From positions 1,736,001-1,800,000 of the forward strand of contig NZ_BIFS01000001.1 of NCBI RefSeq assembly GCF_003967555.1: a stretch of DNA of 64,000 nucleotides, in the 5' to 3' direction. Each line of letters begins with the position of its first letter. The first letter of the stretch is position 1. Below, one piece after another: positions 29,134 to 38,828 of this stretch. The stretch comes from Dictyobacter kobayashii. GTDB lineage: Bacteria; Chloroflexota; Ktedonobacteria; Ktedonobacterales; Ktedonobacteraceae. The notes beneath the pieces were generated by a model. The model saw only the letters and a program-made list of their open reading frames with translations, did no database searches and had not been told where the DNA came from. Made by a program: the position numbers and the translations under genes.

Positions 29134-30357
29134 TCATCGCTCATCAGATGGTGGCACAAGAGGGCTATCTTCGTGGCTCTGTTCGGATTGTCCTTCTGCC
29201 TGCTGGTTAGCGTGGACAGCGTTACGCACCTTTGCGTAGCGGCGGAACAGGATAAAGGGGACAATCAAAAGCACGATGACAATGACATAGCCAAGGATAT
29301 TTCCAAATTTATCAACCAGGCTCGCCTGAGCAGGCGTAGTGCCAAAGGTCGGTGGATAGAGGCCAGTAATAATAAATTGTGGCATTCCACCAGTTGAAAT
29401 AGTGGCTGCCAGTTGTCGGCCCGGGATATCATACATAGCCACCTTACCATTGCTCAAAGCAGCAAAACCGAGTTGTCCATCATTGGTAATCGCGACCGAA
29501 CGCGGGGCCACATCTAATTTCAAGACATGGTTGGGCTCTTTAGGGATCACGAAACCAGCATTGGCAGGATTCAACACGACCAACTGATTGTTAGTGCTAT
29601 CCGGCACATAGACTTCACCGGTAGTCTCATCAAAGTCCATCGGCCCATAGGTGCCACCCTTAATCAATGGAGAAATCTTATGGGTGCTGATATCAATGGC
29701 CAGCACCGAGTTTTCATTGGTGGTTGCATAGACCGTGGTGCCAGGAGGGATTGAAAGATAGCGCGGCCCCTGGGGTAGCGCGACAGTAGCCAACGATTGG
29801 CCGCTGACATCATCATATACAGAGAGAGCCTTTTCATTCGAGACCCACAACTGCTCCCCACTCTTCCCCGATACGGCTGATCCAACTGCCGCATAAGCCA
29901 GACCATAGACAGTTCCAGCAGTTTCGATACGCCGCTTAATAGTACATTTCGTGGCATCTATGACAGTAACGGTTGAGCTCTGAGAGCCGCCCACGTACAA
30001 TGATTGGACGTTAGGATCAAAGATTAAGAGCGTGGGTGCGCCAGGCACCTTAGCAGAGCAGACCGTGTCGCCGGTCTTCGCAGCGATAATCGATACCTGA
30101 TTGAGCTGGGGTTGCGTCACATAAAGGAAACGCCCATCCTGGCTCAAAGCCACCATATGGGGATCTCCCGCTACCTTGATCGTACTGGTGACCTTTTGCT
30201 GCTGGACATCAACAACCCCAACACCACCACTGGCGCCAGCGACATAGGCTAAATTGGGAGCCCCGCCATCAGCATGGGCCGCTGGCACCATGAAGATCAT
30301 ACTGCCAAGTGCCAGCAGCGCAAAAACTATAAGAAGATGATGTGTATATTTATACAT
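29134..30357 (-). CDS. YVTN-repeat beta-propeller membrane protein
   Basis: A 407-residue exported protein: signal peptide (residues 1-29, ending near PAAHADG), then a YncE-like seven-bladed propeller with blades recognisable by VGVVDVQQQKV, DGRFLYVTQPQLNQVSI, VQSLYVGGSQSSTVTVID and similar strands. A C-terminal membrane helix (about 350-372, GYVIVIVLLIVPFILF) and a basic cytoplasmic tail follow. It is probably anchored with the propeller outside. Ligand unknown. It lies downstream of the BNR lipoprotein and CopCD genes on the same strand, with palindromic element E in between. Confidence 0.85.
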   Translation of the reverse strand: MYKYTHHLLIVFALLALGSMIFMVPAAHADGGAPNLAYVAGASGGVGVVDVQQQKVTSTIKVAGDPHMVALSQDGRFLYVTQPQLNQVSIIAAKTGDTVCSAKVPGAPTLLIFDPNVQSLYVGGSQSSTVTVIDATKCTIKRRIETAGTVYGLAYAAVGSAVSGKSGEQLWVSNEKALSVYDDVSGQSLATVALPQGPRYLSIPPGTTVYATTNENSVLAIDISTHKISPLIKGGTYGPMDFDETTGEVYVPDSTNNQLVVLNPANAGFVIPKEPNHVLKLDVAPRSVAITNDGQLGFAALSNGKVAMYDIPGRQLAATISTGGMPQFIITGLYPPTFGTTPAQASLVDKFGNILGYVIVIVLLIVPFILFRRYAKVRNAVHANQQAEGQSEQSHEDSPLVPPSDER

Positions 30358-30386
30358 GTACTTACCCGGCCTCTATCCCTTTTCTA

Positions 30387-30569
30387 AGCGTACGTGCGCT
30401 ACCGCGCCCGAGCTGATTTTATGGTGATTTGCAGCAAACGCGCGGAGCACACTTGCTGCAGCTCACCATAAAAATCATTTGAGCACCGATGGTGCGAAAA
30501 CGCATGCGAATCAAACACTATCTTACTGCAATACCTGAATAAAAAATGCCTGGCGCGCCAGCGTCCGCA
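30387..30569 (+). repeat. Palindromic element copy E (short form)
   Basis: End module GCGTACGTGCGCTACCGCGC (from 30388) followed by an imperfect long hairpin: TGATTTT-ATGGTGA (30414-30427) with TCACCAT-AAAAATCA (30463-30477) and an inner TGCAGCAA/TTGCTGCA pair. Then comes TTTGAGCACC-gat-GGTGCGAAAA and a distal inverted module, CTGGCGCGCCAGCGTCCGC (30550-30568). It lies between the beta-propeller gene and the BNR gene. Confidence 0.72.
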
Positions 30570-30572
30570 ATC

Positions 30573-31700
30573 CTATGCATTAGGGGTCAATGAAGTCCAT
30601 GCAGCATTCTGCTGGTCAAACTGGTATACTGCACATGGATAAGACAGCGATAAAAAGAGGCGTGACGAGAGTTGTGGATCAGGCACGAGATTTTCCAGAT
30701 TGCCTTTGAGCTGCGGCAAAGACTTCCATGTATGCCCACCATCCGTACTCTTATAAATCATGCGTCCAGTCTTCCCATAGACCATATCAGGCTGTCCAGG
30801 TGTGGCTGTCAGGGCACTATAGCGCGCATCCGCATAAACCAGGGAGAAGCTCTTGCCGTCATCCTTGGAAACCAGGATACCCTGATCACCCGAAGCATAA
30901 ATCGGGTCCTGAGGCCCACTCGTGGTCATATTATAAACGGCGGAATCGAAGCCCTTGATCGTCGTCCAATGGGCTCCTCCATCGCTACTACGCGCCGCGC
31001 CATCGTTGCTATAAACCAGCAGTTGTCCGGGCTGTTTGGGCAGAGGCAGAATACCTAAAATGCGGCCAAAGGGGAGGGCTCCAGGAGAAGTAAAGTGCTT
31101 ACCGCCATCCTGGCTCACCACAAAGCCATTGGCGCCCTTGGTGGGCACATAGGCATAGACCTCATCAGCAGAACGGTTACCTGCTACGATGGTATACATT
31201 TTTCCCGTATCATCCGCTTTAGAAGCCAGTTGCCAGCTAGTGCCGCCATCAGAACTGGTATAGAGACCAATAGCGCCTGTCTGGCTGCTAAGAGAGTGCT
31301 CCGCCAACAAATAGACACGCTGATGATCAAGTGGACTGCTGGTAAGAGAGGAGGTCATCATATCACTGAGGCCTTGATTGGGGCCTGACCAACTCTTGCC
31401 CGCATCGGTAGAACGATAGAGCCCATAATGTGTCGCGACCAGCAATATATTATTGGGCAAGGCTAGCATAGCATGCGCATGGTTGGCAGCCGTACCAAAT
31501 ACGTTGACCTTCTGGGCCGCCGGGGTTGCGGTTTGTTGGGCACTATTACCTAAACCTGAGCATGCACTTAACACTAACAATGCCAGTACACATACCACCT
31601 GGACAGGAAAATATAATAAACGCCTGGCTGCAGCAGACGCGTAATCTCCCTGCAAGCCAGCCCCATCCTGCGCTGGCCTCGAAAAATTCTTTATGCTCAT
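30573..31700 (-). CDS. Exported BNR-repeat (sialidase-like fold) lipoprotein
   Basis: A 375-residue predicted lipoprotein: basic N-terminus, hydrophobic helix and the lipobox LSAC. The mature part is a beta-propeller with repeated SxDGGxxW motifs (STDAGKSWSG, SSDGGTSWQL, SQDGGKHF, SSDGGAHWTT, SKDDGKSFSL, STDGGHTWKS), as in BNR and Vps10-like propellers. Catalytic sialidase residues are not recognisable, so it is more likely a binding or structural protein. It starts 38 bases after the CopCD stop on the same strand, with a hairpin in the gap. Confidence 0.85.
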   Translation of the reverse strand: MSIKNFSRPAQDGAGLQGDYASAAARRLLYFPVQVVCVLALLVLSACSGLGNSAQQTATPAAQKVNVFGTAANHAHAMLALPNNILLVATHYGLYRSTDAGKSWSGPNQGLSDMMTSSLTSSPLDHQRVYLLAEHSLSSQTGAIGLYTSSDGGTSWQLASKADDTGKMYTIVAGNRSADEVYAYVPTKGANGFVVSQDGGKHFTSPGALPFGRILGILPLPKQPGQLLVYSNDGAARSSDGGAHWTTIKGFDSAVYNMTTSGPQDPIYASGDQGILVSKDDGKSFSLVYADARYSALTATPGQPDMVYGKTGRMIYKSTDGGHTWKSLPQLKGNLENLVPDPQLSSRLFLSLSYPCAVYQFDQQNAAWTSLTPNA

Positions 31701-31723
31701 CCCTACATCCTCAATATTAACTT

Positions 31724-31755
31724 ATCACTACTCCATTTTAAAATGGAGTAGTGAT
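31724..31755 (-). terminator. 16-bp perfect palindrome at the copCD stop codon
   Basis: ATCACTACTCCATTTT (31724-31739) pairs perfectly with 31740-31755, with no loop bases left over. It covers the stop codon of the CopCD gene (31738-31740) and precedes the BNR gene. It could be a partial terminator, an mRNA end stabiliser or an operator. Confidence 0.6.
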
Positions 31756-33678
31756 ATCAACAGTTCCACTATGTAAGGTAGCCTCAGGCGTACGTATCTC
31801 AACACGCAGCTGCCAATGGCCCCCCATATTTAAGTCACCCTGAGCACTAAAATGCCCTTTGCCATCGGGCTGTAAATTGACGGCATCGGTTCCCATATCC
31901 ATATCCAGCATCTGGGTATACACAGAGACACCGATATTCGTATCGGGCTTTCCCTTACTATCCAGGACACTGACCGTAAAGACATTGGTTCCAAAGCGAT
32001 TGGGCGAAACAGTCAGGTTGATAGTATACTGATGATCTTTGGTAGGAAAGGTGCCATGATATGGCTTTACCGTGGCCGTCTGCTGCGTTGGCGTTTGACT
32101 GGCTGCAGCTGGCAACAAGCTACCCGCGAAGACATTCATCAGTCCTGTACACACCAGTACGGCGACGCCGAGCAAAGGTTCCCAGTGCAGAACAGTGGTG
32201 AGGCGCCGCGTCTGTTGCCCAACACTCTGTTCCAGCTGCTTGGCCTCTGGAGCCACAGCCAGCACTTGCTTCTCTTCATCTGCAGTGCCCGCTTCATTCT
32301 GAGACAATGCGCTATCATATTGGGTTGAGGCCTTTTTCAAACGGGGGCGATAGAGCAGCACATGGATCGCGCTGGTGACCAGCAGAGCTACTACCAGTAA
32401 GACTTTGACCGACAACGCGCGTCCATAGGCAGTGGTAATCAACTGGGAAAACGAGTCCATATGCACGACAGCATTAAATGGACCACTGACAGCCATAATC
32501 ACCACACCAGCCAGAGCAAGCGGCGAGAAGTGTGCCAGCGTCGATAGCAAAATACGCGTTCGTTCAGGCAACGCGCTATGTCGAATCACAGGCAGATAGA
32601 TTAATGAGAGATAGAGCATGCCTCCAACCCACAGAGAGGCAGCCAACAGATGCAACCAATCTCCCACAATGGCGAACGTCTGCAGATCCCCGCTTACGGC
32701 GGCCGCATGCCCCGAAAGGGTAACCGCCGTCAGCAAAGCCAGGCTCAAGATTAGATTTAGCCAGGACAAAATGCTATCCATGGCTCGTGGACGCTCACGC
32801 ACCACACTGGCAAAGGCCGCCAGAACCAGGGCGATCACAATTACACCCAGGCGCAAAATCCAGAAGGAACCAAAGCGACTATGGAATAATAGACCCTGAA
32901 ATGTCGCTGGCGCTAATGCCTGTCCCCAGTCTCCACTCGAGAGGGCCAGCCCTTGTCCTATCAGCACACCAAAGTTAGCGAGCAACAGTAAGAGCAGAAT
33001 GGGTAGGGCAAAGTAACGCTCAAAGCGCGCTACCGCCCGTTGATCAGCATCCTGTTGTTCAACAGCCTCGCTATCATGGAGTTGCAAGACAAAGGAATGC
33101 CAGAGTTGAGCGCCGACCCAGAACACCACACCCAGATCTACCAGAGTAACCATCAAAAAGCTAAAGAAAGACGAGCCATCCAACTGTCCACTGGAAGCAT
33201 CTGAAGCTGAATTGCCACCCAGGATACCCGTTCCAGGCGCGACCTTCCCGGTTACCTGAGGCACCGTCCCATCAGCCTGGGCCACACTAAAACGCAAAGA
33301 TCCCCTCAGTACATGCCCATCATCAGCCGACTGAGTGCGCCAGACCACTACATACACACCAGCAGGCAGATTGTTGGGCAGCGAAACAATCATCTCACGA
33401 GGATCATTCGCAGCCACATGGGAATCTTTGGCATCTACCTGTGTATTGGAGGCATTGACTACTTCTGCAGTGCTAAAAGATGGATTGAGATCTTCACTAA
33501 ACCACATACTAACCTGTGAAGGTGGCGTCGAGAGGACCGCATCTTTGCCGGGGTCGGATCTCAACAAAATAGCATGGGCTTCAGCCGGCAAAGCGGAGAA
33601 GAATAAAAGGAGCATAGCAAGGGGGAAAGCCAGCCCTAGCATGCGTCCCGCATTATAGTAACGGCGCAAGTACAACAT
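31738..33678 (-). CDS. CopC-CopD fusion copper transport/resistance protein
   Basis: A 646-residue protein of the YcnJ type. Signal peptide (1-34, ending LPAEAHA); the mature protein starts at or near His in AHAILLRSDPGKDAVL, the CopC copper site. The CopC domain runs to about 150 (PPSQVSMWFSEDL, DDGHVLRGSLRF with the second-site Asp/His). CopD follows with eight or more helices (about 165-460), including HAAAVSGD and WLHLLAASLWVGGML histidines. The C-terminal YtkA-like domain (about 540-646) contains HWQLRVEIRTPE. It should take up or handle copper across the membrane. First gene of a three-gene same-strand group. Confidence 0.92.
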   Translation of the reverse strand: MLYLRRYYNAGRMLGLAFPLAMLLLFFSALPAEAHAILLRSDPGKDAVLSTPPSQVSMWFSEDLNPSFSTAEVVNASNTQVDAKDSHVAANDPREMIVSLPNNLPAGVYVVVWRTQSADDGHVLRGSLRFSVAQADGTVPQVTGKVAPGTGILGGNSASDASSGQLDGSSFFSFLMVTLVDLGVVFWVGAQLWHSFVLQLHDSEAVEQQDADQRAVARFERYFALPILLLLLLANFGVLIGQGLALSSGDWGQALAPATFQGLLFHSRFGSFWILRLGVIVIALVLAAFASVVRERPRAMDSILSWLNLILSLALLTAVTLSGHAAAVSGDLQTFAIVGDWLHLLAASLWVGGMLYLSLIYLPVIRHSALPERTRILLSTLAHFSPLALAGVVIMAVSGPFNAVVHMDSFSQLITTAYGRALSVKVLLVVALLVTSAIHVLLYRPRLKKASTQYDSALSQNEAGTADEEKQVLAVAPEAKQLEQSVGQQTRRLTTVLHWEPLLGVAVLVCTGLMNVFAGSLLPAAASQTPTQQTATVKPYHGTFPTKDHQYTINLTVSPNRFGTNVFTVSVLDSKGKPDTNIGVSVYTQMLDMDMGTDAVNLQPDGKGHFSAQGDLNMGGHWQLRVEIRTPEATLHSGTVDITTPF

Positions 33679-34004
33679 AGAAAAACCTTTATAGTATAAG
33701 GGTGATAAGCTCTAGAAATCCTGTCTATTGCCTACAAATGTCGCTGGGAATATACCCCTCAGAATAAACTGTATGCTTAATTTTCCCCTGCTTTAAGTAT
33801 ATGCAGGAACAAAGAATAGCGTACATAGTAACAATTACAGGAAGATGTCATTTCATCGCAACGATTTTTAACGCTGCACATTCTTTCCTTATTATAGCGT
33901 AATCGACAGGAGAAAGCTCACCCATTCGAGGTTCACTCTCTTATAATGCGAACCTGAGTATAAAACAGAAAAGATCAGACTCGACGCTCTTCCCATAACT
34001 GAGA
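33679..34004. other. Divergent promoter region between copCD and rnc
   Basis: About 330 bases between divergent genes, AT-rich, without a credible gene or repeat. The rnc promoter is at the right end; I found no clear copper-responsive operator for the left gene. Confidence 0.4.
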
Positions 34005-34010
34005 TATAAT
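33981..34010 (+). promoter_or_regulatory. Putative promoter giving a leaderless rnc mRNA
   Basis: TCGACG (33981-33986), an 18-base spacer and a perfect TATAAT (34005-34010). The rnc ATG is at 34018, where transcription would be expected to begin, and no Shine-Dalgarno sequence precedes it. Confidence 0.6.
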
Positions 34011-34017
34011 AAGAATT

Positions 34018-34758
34018 ATGAACGACGCAGAAATCGTAGACAATCTTACCGCACTGGAATCTTTACTCCAGGTCACATTTCATGATCGTACCCTCTTACG
34101 CCGGGCAATTACACACCATTCGTGTTGTCCGGATACGGCTGTGCACGATTCATATGATACGCTGGAATTTCTAGGAGATGCCATCATCAGCGCCCATGTG
34201 GTTGAGTATATTTATCGCACCCACCCCGATGCCTCCGAAGGTGAGATGACAGCGGTAAAATCAGAAGTGGTAAGTCGCCGGGTACTGGCACGAGTCGGTC
34301 AACAACTGGGACTCTTCCCGTTTATCTGCGTCGATATCGCTAATCTACGCACATTCAATGAGCGTTCCCGCGATTCCCTCTGTGCCGATGTACTGGAGGC
34401 AATTGTGGGAGCCATTCATATCGATCAAGGCACGGAGCACGCACGTGACTTTGTCACCCGCACTATCTTCCCCATGATAGAGTTAGTGAGCAACCATGCC
34501 ATTGATACTAATCCCAAAGGACGCCTACAAAAAGTAATTCTGCAGCGCACGGGCAATCTACCTCGCTACCGGGTTCTTGAACAGAGTGGCCGCCATAATG
34601 ACCGCGCATTTCTGGTTGGGGTGTTTGAGCAAGAACAACTGCTAGGAACAGGCAAGGCATCCAGTATCAAAGAAGCCGGACGTTTAGCCGCGCGTGAAGC
34701 ACTGCAATTGCTGCAAAAGAAAGATAAACACTCGTCCGCCAATGACACAACAGCATGA
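34018..34758 (+). CDS. rnc: Ribonuclease III
   Basis: A 246-residue double-strand-specific endoribonuclease. The catalytic domain (about 10-150) has the signature DTLEFLGDAIIS (usual form ERLEFLGDSVL) and the second acidic motif DVLEAIVGAIHID with the metal-binding Asp and Glu. A C-terminal dsRNA-binding domain (about 165-240) ends GKASSIKEAGRLAAREALQ. It processes rRNA and structured mRNAs in the cytoplasm. Its ATG appears to coincide with the predicted transcription start. The next gene overlaps its end by 17 bases, so the two are probably translated from one message. Confidence 0.95.
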   Translation: MNDAEIVDNLTALESLLQVTFHDRTLLRRAITHHSCCPDTAVHDSYDTLEFLGDAIISAHVVEYIYRTHPDASEGEMTAVKSEVVSRRVLARVGQQLGLFPFICVDIANLRTFNERSRDSLCADVLEAIVGAIHIDQGTEHARDFVTRTIFPMIELVSNHAIDTNPKGRLQKVILQRTGNLPRYRVLEQSGRHNDRAFLVGVFEQEQLLGTGKASSIKEAGRLAAREALQLLQKKDKHSSANDTTA

Positions 34759-36436
34759 TCTTCTACATTGGTATGAAGCCAGCCTGCCCCAACGAGAACG
34801 CAAGTTGCGTGGGCACTTTTCGACTCCGCCCCTACTCGTTGAGCAGATTCTAGATGCATGTGGCTATACGCCTGATAAAGATCTTTCAGGCATTCGTGTG
34901 CTAGATCCTGCCTGCGGAAGTGGTAATTTTCTGGCTGGCGCCGCCCACCGTTTACTCAGTTATGGGAAACGGAGTGGGCTATCTGTGCGTAACCTCGCCC
35001 GCTATACCCGAGACAACATCTGGGGATTTGATCCCGATCCGATTGCCTGTACGCTAGCTGAACTCCAGCTACGCTCTACCTTTGATCTCCATCATCCTGG
35101 TAGTCATGCGTTACACCAGTTGCATGTTCATCAAGCCGATGGACTGGCTTTTCCCTGGGAACAGAGCAAGCACATTGATCTCTTCCTTGCCAATCCGCCT
35201 TACCTGGCGGCCAAAAACAATGATTTAAGTGGTTACCGCTCAACTCATCAACGCGGTCAGGTCGATAGCTATCTCCTCTTTCTCAATCTGGCCTTACAGG
35301 TTGTACGCCCGGGCGGCTGGATCGGGCTGGTCTTGCCAGATCCGGTGCTGGCCCGCACCAATGCAACCCTGGAGCGACAACGTCTCCTGGCAGAAACGAC
35401 AATCTCCCATATCTGGCACCTGGCCGATGTGTTTGCCGCCTATGTTGGGGCGGTGGTAATTGTAGCGCAGAAGACGCCCCCGCCCTCCCACCATCAGATC
35501 AACTGGCAGCGCAAACGCTGGATCGACCGGATACCAGAGCTAGAAGTGGCAGAGGTTAGCCTGCAATTACCACTGAGCAACACCGTCTCGCAGGCCCTAT
35601 TGAGCCAGCAACCAGGAGCCGAGCTACGCTATCTGCTCAGCACGATAAAAGATACAATCATTGAGCGACTACAACGTCAATTACATACACAGGTTGCTGC
35701 CCACGTTCCACGTACCCTTGCTTGCCTGGGTGAATGTATGCTGATCAGGCGTGGAGAGGAACTGGGCAAAGATAGTCCCCTGCTTAAAGCTACCCCACCC
35801 ATGACAGATGAACTCAGATGGTATCCTGTCCTGCGTGGAGGGATAGACATTCGACCGTATGAGATACCCATAGCCAGCTGCTGGATCGCCCGCGAACAGA
35901 TTGTGAAGCCAGTAGATCGCTATCTGGCCCCCAAAATTTTGCTGGTTAAAAGTGCCGGTCGCTTGCAGGCGACCCTGGATGTACAGGGACACGTCGTACT
36001 ACAAACGCTGTATATTCTGCAACTGAATGTCTGTATAGCCAGTGGAGAGGAAGAACAGGCAGCCACTAATTCTGAAGACGAGCTTTATTTCTTCCTGGCA
36101 CTTCTCAACTCGCGCATCTTGCAAGACTACCTCTATACGCTGCACACCGCCTACAAATGGGTCCAACCGCAGATTGAACAATATGTGCTGGCACAATTAC
36201 CCATACCCATCAATGTAGCTTATCCTGAAAAAGTGCAAATTATCGACAGGGCTAAACTACTGATGCATGCTTGCAGCAAATCATCCTCCGTTGTAGAATT
36301 GAAAGCACAGAGCTATGAGCTGTATGAAGAACAGGAGCGAGCGATTTGCGCGCTCTACCAAGCAGCTCTCCAGCAGAGGCGTGTGACAGAGCCGCCTCGT
36401 GACGTTGTTGACGAAGGAGTCAGTTTGTATGGTTGA
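34742..36436 (+). CDS. N6-adenine DNA methyltransferase, Eco57I/TaqI-like, orphan
   Basis: A 564-residue class I SAM-dependent enzyme. SAM-binding motif I is [12 protein letters not shown]; the catalytic motif IV is NPPY (in [13 protein letters not shown]), diagnostic of N6-adenine methylases. The N-terminal [15 protein letters not shown] is the usual lead-in. The C-terminal 280 residues resemble a TaqI-like target recognition domain. No restriction endonuclease gene is adjacent, so it may be an orphan or a fused type IIG relic; no PD-ExK motif is obvious. I choose ATG 34742 ([10 protein letters not shown]) over the upstream in-frame start. The start overlaps rnc; the end overlaps the B12-binding gene. 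Confidence 0.85.
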   Translation: MTQQHDLLHWYEASLPQRERKLRGHFSTPPLLVEQILDACGYTPDKDLSGIRVLDPACGSGNFLAGAAHRLLSYGKRSGLSVRNLARYTRDNIWGFDPDPIACTLAELQLRSTFDLHHPGSHALHQLHVHQADGLAFPWEQSKHIDLFLANPPYLAAKNNDLSGYRSTHQRGQVDSYLLFLNLALQVVRPGGWIGLVLPDPVLARTNATLERQRLLAETTISHIWHLADVFAAYVGAVVIVAQKTPPPSHHQINWQRKRWIDRIPELEVAEVSLQLPLSNTVSQALLSQQPGAELRYLLSTIKDTIIERLQRQLHTQVAAHVPRTLACLGECMLIRRGEELGKDSPLLKATPPMTDELRWYPVLRGGIDIRPYEIPIASCWIAREQIVKPVDRYLAPKILLVKSAGRLQATLDVQGHVVLQTLYILQLNVCIASGEEEQAATNSEDELYFFLALLNSRILQDYLYTLHTAYKWVQPQIEQYVLAQLPIPINVAYPEKVQIIDRAKLLMHACSKSSSVVELKAQSYELYEEQERAICALYQAALQQRRVTEPPRDVVDEGVSLYG

Positions 36437-36860
36437 GAATCAGGCCAATCGCCCAATCCGTGTTCTGGTGGCCAAACCAGGACTTGATGGACACGATCGA
36501 GGAGCTAAGATTATCGCACGGGCCCTGCGCGATGCTGGCATGGAAGTTATTTATACTGGCATCCGCCAGACACCAGAGATGATCGTGGAAGCTGCCATCC
36601 AGGAGGATGTGGATGCGATCCTGTTAAGTATTCTCTCTGGTGCTCATATGGCCCTTTTTCCCAGGATCATTGAGCTGCTCAAGCAGAATGAAGTTGACGA
36701 TGTACTGATCGCGGCAGGTGGCATTCTGCCCGATGAAGATATTCCGACAATCAAAAATATGGGCATCAAAGGCTGTTTTGGACCCGGGACCTCGACAGAA
36801 GAGATCATCGCTTTTGTACGAGATAACGTCCAGACCGAACGCCTGACGACCGAAGTATAG
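36429..36860 (+). CDS. Cobalamin-binding subunit of a methylmalonyl-CoA-type mutase
   Basis: A 143-residue protein: [17 protein letters not shown] is the B12-binding motif DxHxxG with the lower-axial His, followed by [19 protein letters not shown] and [15 protein letters not shown], matching the small/C-terminal domain of acyl-CoA mutases. The catalytic large subunit is not in this window, so the partner must be encoded elsewhere. ATG 36429 has AAGGAGT nine bases upstream and overlaps the methylase stop. The chaperone gene meaB follows after 8 bases. Confidence 0.93.
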   Translation: MVENQANRPIRVLVAKPGLDGHDRGAKIIARALRDAGMEVIYTGIRQTPEMIVEAAIQEDVDAILLSILSGAHMALFPRIIELLKQNEVDDVLIAAGGILPDEDIPTIKNMGIKGCFGPGTSTEEIIAFVRDNVQTERLTTEV

Positions 36861-36868
36861 GAGTGGGC

Positions 36869-37828
36869 GTGAAAAACATTGTTGAACGCCTACTCCAGGG
36901 AGATCGCCGGGCTCTGGCACGCATGGTCACATTGATTGAGAACGAGCTACCCCAGGCCCATGCCTATCTGGCCGAACTTCATCAGCACAGTGGGAAGGCC
37001 CATATCGTTGGTGTCACCGGCTCGCCCGGAGCGGGCAAAAGCACGTTAGTTACACGCATGGTCCGTGAGCTGCGCCGCCAGGATCGCAAAGTTGGCGTCA
37101 TCGCGGTTGATCCCAGTAGCCCATTTAGCGGTGGAGCAATCCTGGGTGATCGCATCCGCATGATGGAACTGGCTGGCGATCCAAATGTCTTTATTCGTAG
37201 CATGGCGAGCCGTGGACACTTAGGTGGACTCTCGACCGCGACCCGCGACGTAGTACGGGCTATGGATGCCGCTGGCTATGACCCCATCATTATTGAGACG
37301 GTCGGCACCGGCCAGGCTGAAGTTGAGATCATGCGTACCGCCCAGACGGTCCTGGTGACAATGGCGCCAGGTATGGGCGATGACATCCAGGCCATTAAGG
37401 CCGGTATTCTTGAGATCGCCGATATATTTGTGGTCAGCAAAGCCGACAAGCCGGGCGCTGACCAGACCGCGGCCGAGCTTACGATGCTCTTGAGCCTGGA
37501 CCCCAATCGCCGCCAATCCGCCTGGCGCATTCCCGTGATCAAGACTTCGTCCCTTAAAGAACAAGGGATTCCCGAACTGATCGACGCTCTCCAGAAACAC
37601 CAGTCCTATCTCAAAGAGAGTGGTATGCTGGCACAGAGGGCCCAACGCCAGATCCAGAGCGAGATCCAGACTCTGATCTTGCAGGCCGTGGCCAAAACTC
37701 TACAGGCTACGGTTGGAACAGAGGAATGGAATGCGCTGGTCGAGGATGTCACCAGGCGTGAGCGCGACCCCTATAGTGTAGCAACAAACCTGCAAGAGCG
37801 TATCGGCCTCCAACATCCTATACCATAG
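36869..37828 (+). CDS. meaB: Methylmalonyl-CoA mutase-associated GTPase MeaB/ArgK
   Basis: A G3E-family P-loop GTPase of 319 residues that protects and reloads the B12 cofactor of acyl-CoA mutases. Walker A is GSPGAGKST, switch region DPSSPFSGGAILGDR, the conserved MASRGHLGGLS and ETVGTGQAEVEI, then the base-recognition motif SKADKPGADQ. The C-terminal helix contains DPYSVATNL. Start GTG 36869 is chosen because GGAG lies 5 bases before it; GTG 36863 overlaps that site. Last gene of the rnc-methylase-B12 subunit-meaB series, converging on the next gene. Confidence 0.93.
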   Translation: MKNIVERLLQGDRRALARMVTLIENELPQAHAYLAELHQHSGKAHIVGVTGSPGAGKSTLVTRMVRELRRQDRKVGVIAVDPSSPFSGGAILGDRIRMMELAGDPNVFIRSMASRGHLGGLSTATRDVVRAMDAAGYDPIIIETVGTGQAEVEIMRTAQTVLVTMAPGMGDDIQAIKAGILEIADIFVVSKADKPGADQTAAELTMLLSLDPNRRQSAWRIPVIKTSSLKEQGIPELIDALQKHQSYLKESGMLAQRAQRQIQSEIQTLILQAVAKTLQATVGTEEWNALVEDVTRRERDPYSVATNLQERIGLQHPIP

Positions 37829-37847
37829 AGACCTGATCAGATTGGTG

Positions 37848-38686
37848 CTAGTTATAGATATCTTTACTAGCACCAAACACTTCTACCTCCAACTGGTGCT
37901 CATAGACCTGCTGCTTCTCAAACCATAAAAAAGGATGTTCACTCTCATTGATATCGTCCAGTACATTCACACAATAGGTCAGACTCTCATCAAATTGCGG
38001 CTCGGGCGCGAGAGTGAAGTCACGGAAATAGAGTTCATGGGCGAATTCGGCCTCAATATTTACCATGGCAAACAACCAGCTCCCCGGCTCAATTTTATCT
38101 CGTAATTCAGGTGGAAAAACTTCAAGAGGCATCCGAATACGCTGATAGCGATCCCAGTAGTCAAGCGATACATCTACATACTGATCGCCGGCCATGCCTT
38201 CTATATGCTCCACCCCGACCATTACGCGGTAAGGGATGCGCGACTCGGGTATATGGCCCTGTAGCTCACTGACACATAAGTCCAGATAATGCCCCAGAGT
38301 CGAGAAATCGAATTCGCGTAAGCGTAGGACAACCGGCAATTTATCACGCCAGCGACGGATGGATGAATGCTGATCAATTTCTAAATATTGAGTTACCAGC
38401 AACGTAGGAATGCCAGCATCATAGAGGGCGGCCGCCAGTTCAGCCCCATAAAAGAGGGACTCATTGTAGGAACCCAGGCGGTGCGAGCAGATAGCTGCCT
38501 GCGCATACTCCTGAATGAAGTCGACAATTTCAGGAATGGTATGTAATTCCTGGGGTACATGAATGGTAGAGAAGCCGGCAATCTCTGCGTCCCAATAGGG
38601 TAACATTACCTCGGGCCAGAAGATGTGCTATCGACGATGGCAATGGTTTTGATCTTATAGGATAGAAATTTGCTTAGAGTTTGCAT
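37848..38686 (-). CDS. Unknown protein with receiver-like N-terminal pattern (one-base frameshift)
   Basis: A start at ATG 38686 (MQTLSKFLSYKIKTIAIVD) runs into a stop unless one base is added in the GGG at 38613-38615. The frame then continues SSGPEVMLPYWDAE and on to 37848, 279 residues. The N-terminal half alternates strands and helices (IAIVDSTSSG, AAICSHRL, IPTLLVTQYL), which resembles a response-regulator receiver or other Rossmann-like fold, but the usual acidic pocket and Lys are not evident. The C-terminal half is rich in aromatic and acidic residues. I do not recognise the family. It converges on meaB with only 19 bases between. Confidence 0.6.
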
Positions 38687-38828
38687 ATAAAACGACCTCC
38701 GCCACGTTTCTTACCACAAAAGCATAAAGATATATTCTCTTACCAGATAATACTATATTATGCTGTTTAATTCAATAGATTCTATCTATATAGGACCTTT
38801 TGTGCTTTTATTTGCCGCCTGCGGCGGC

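Noticed and set aside
34694..34741. Longer N-terminus for the adenine methylase
   Set aside because: The extra 16 residues lie deep in rnc, are Cys/Lys-rich and precede the family's usual start region.
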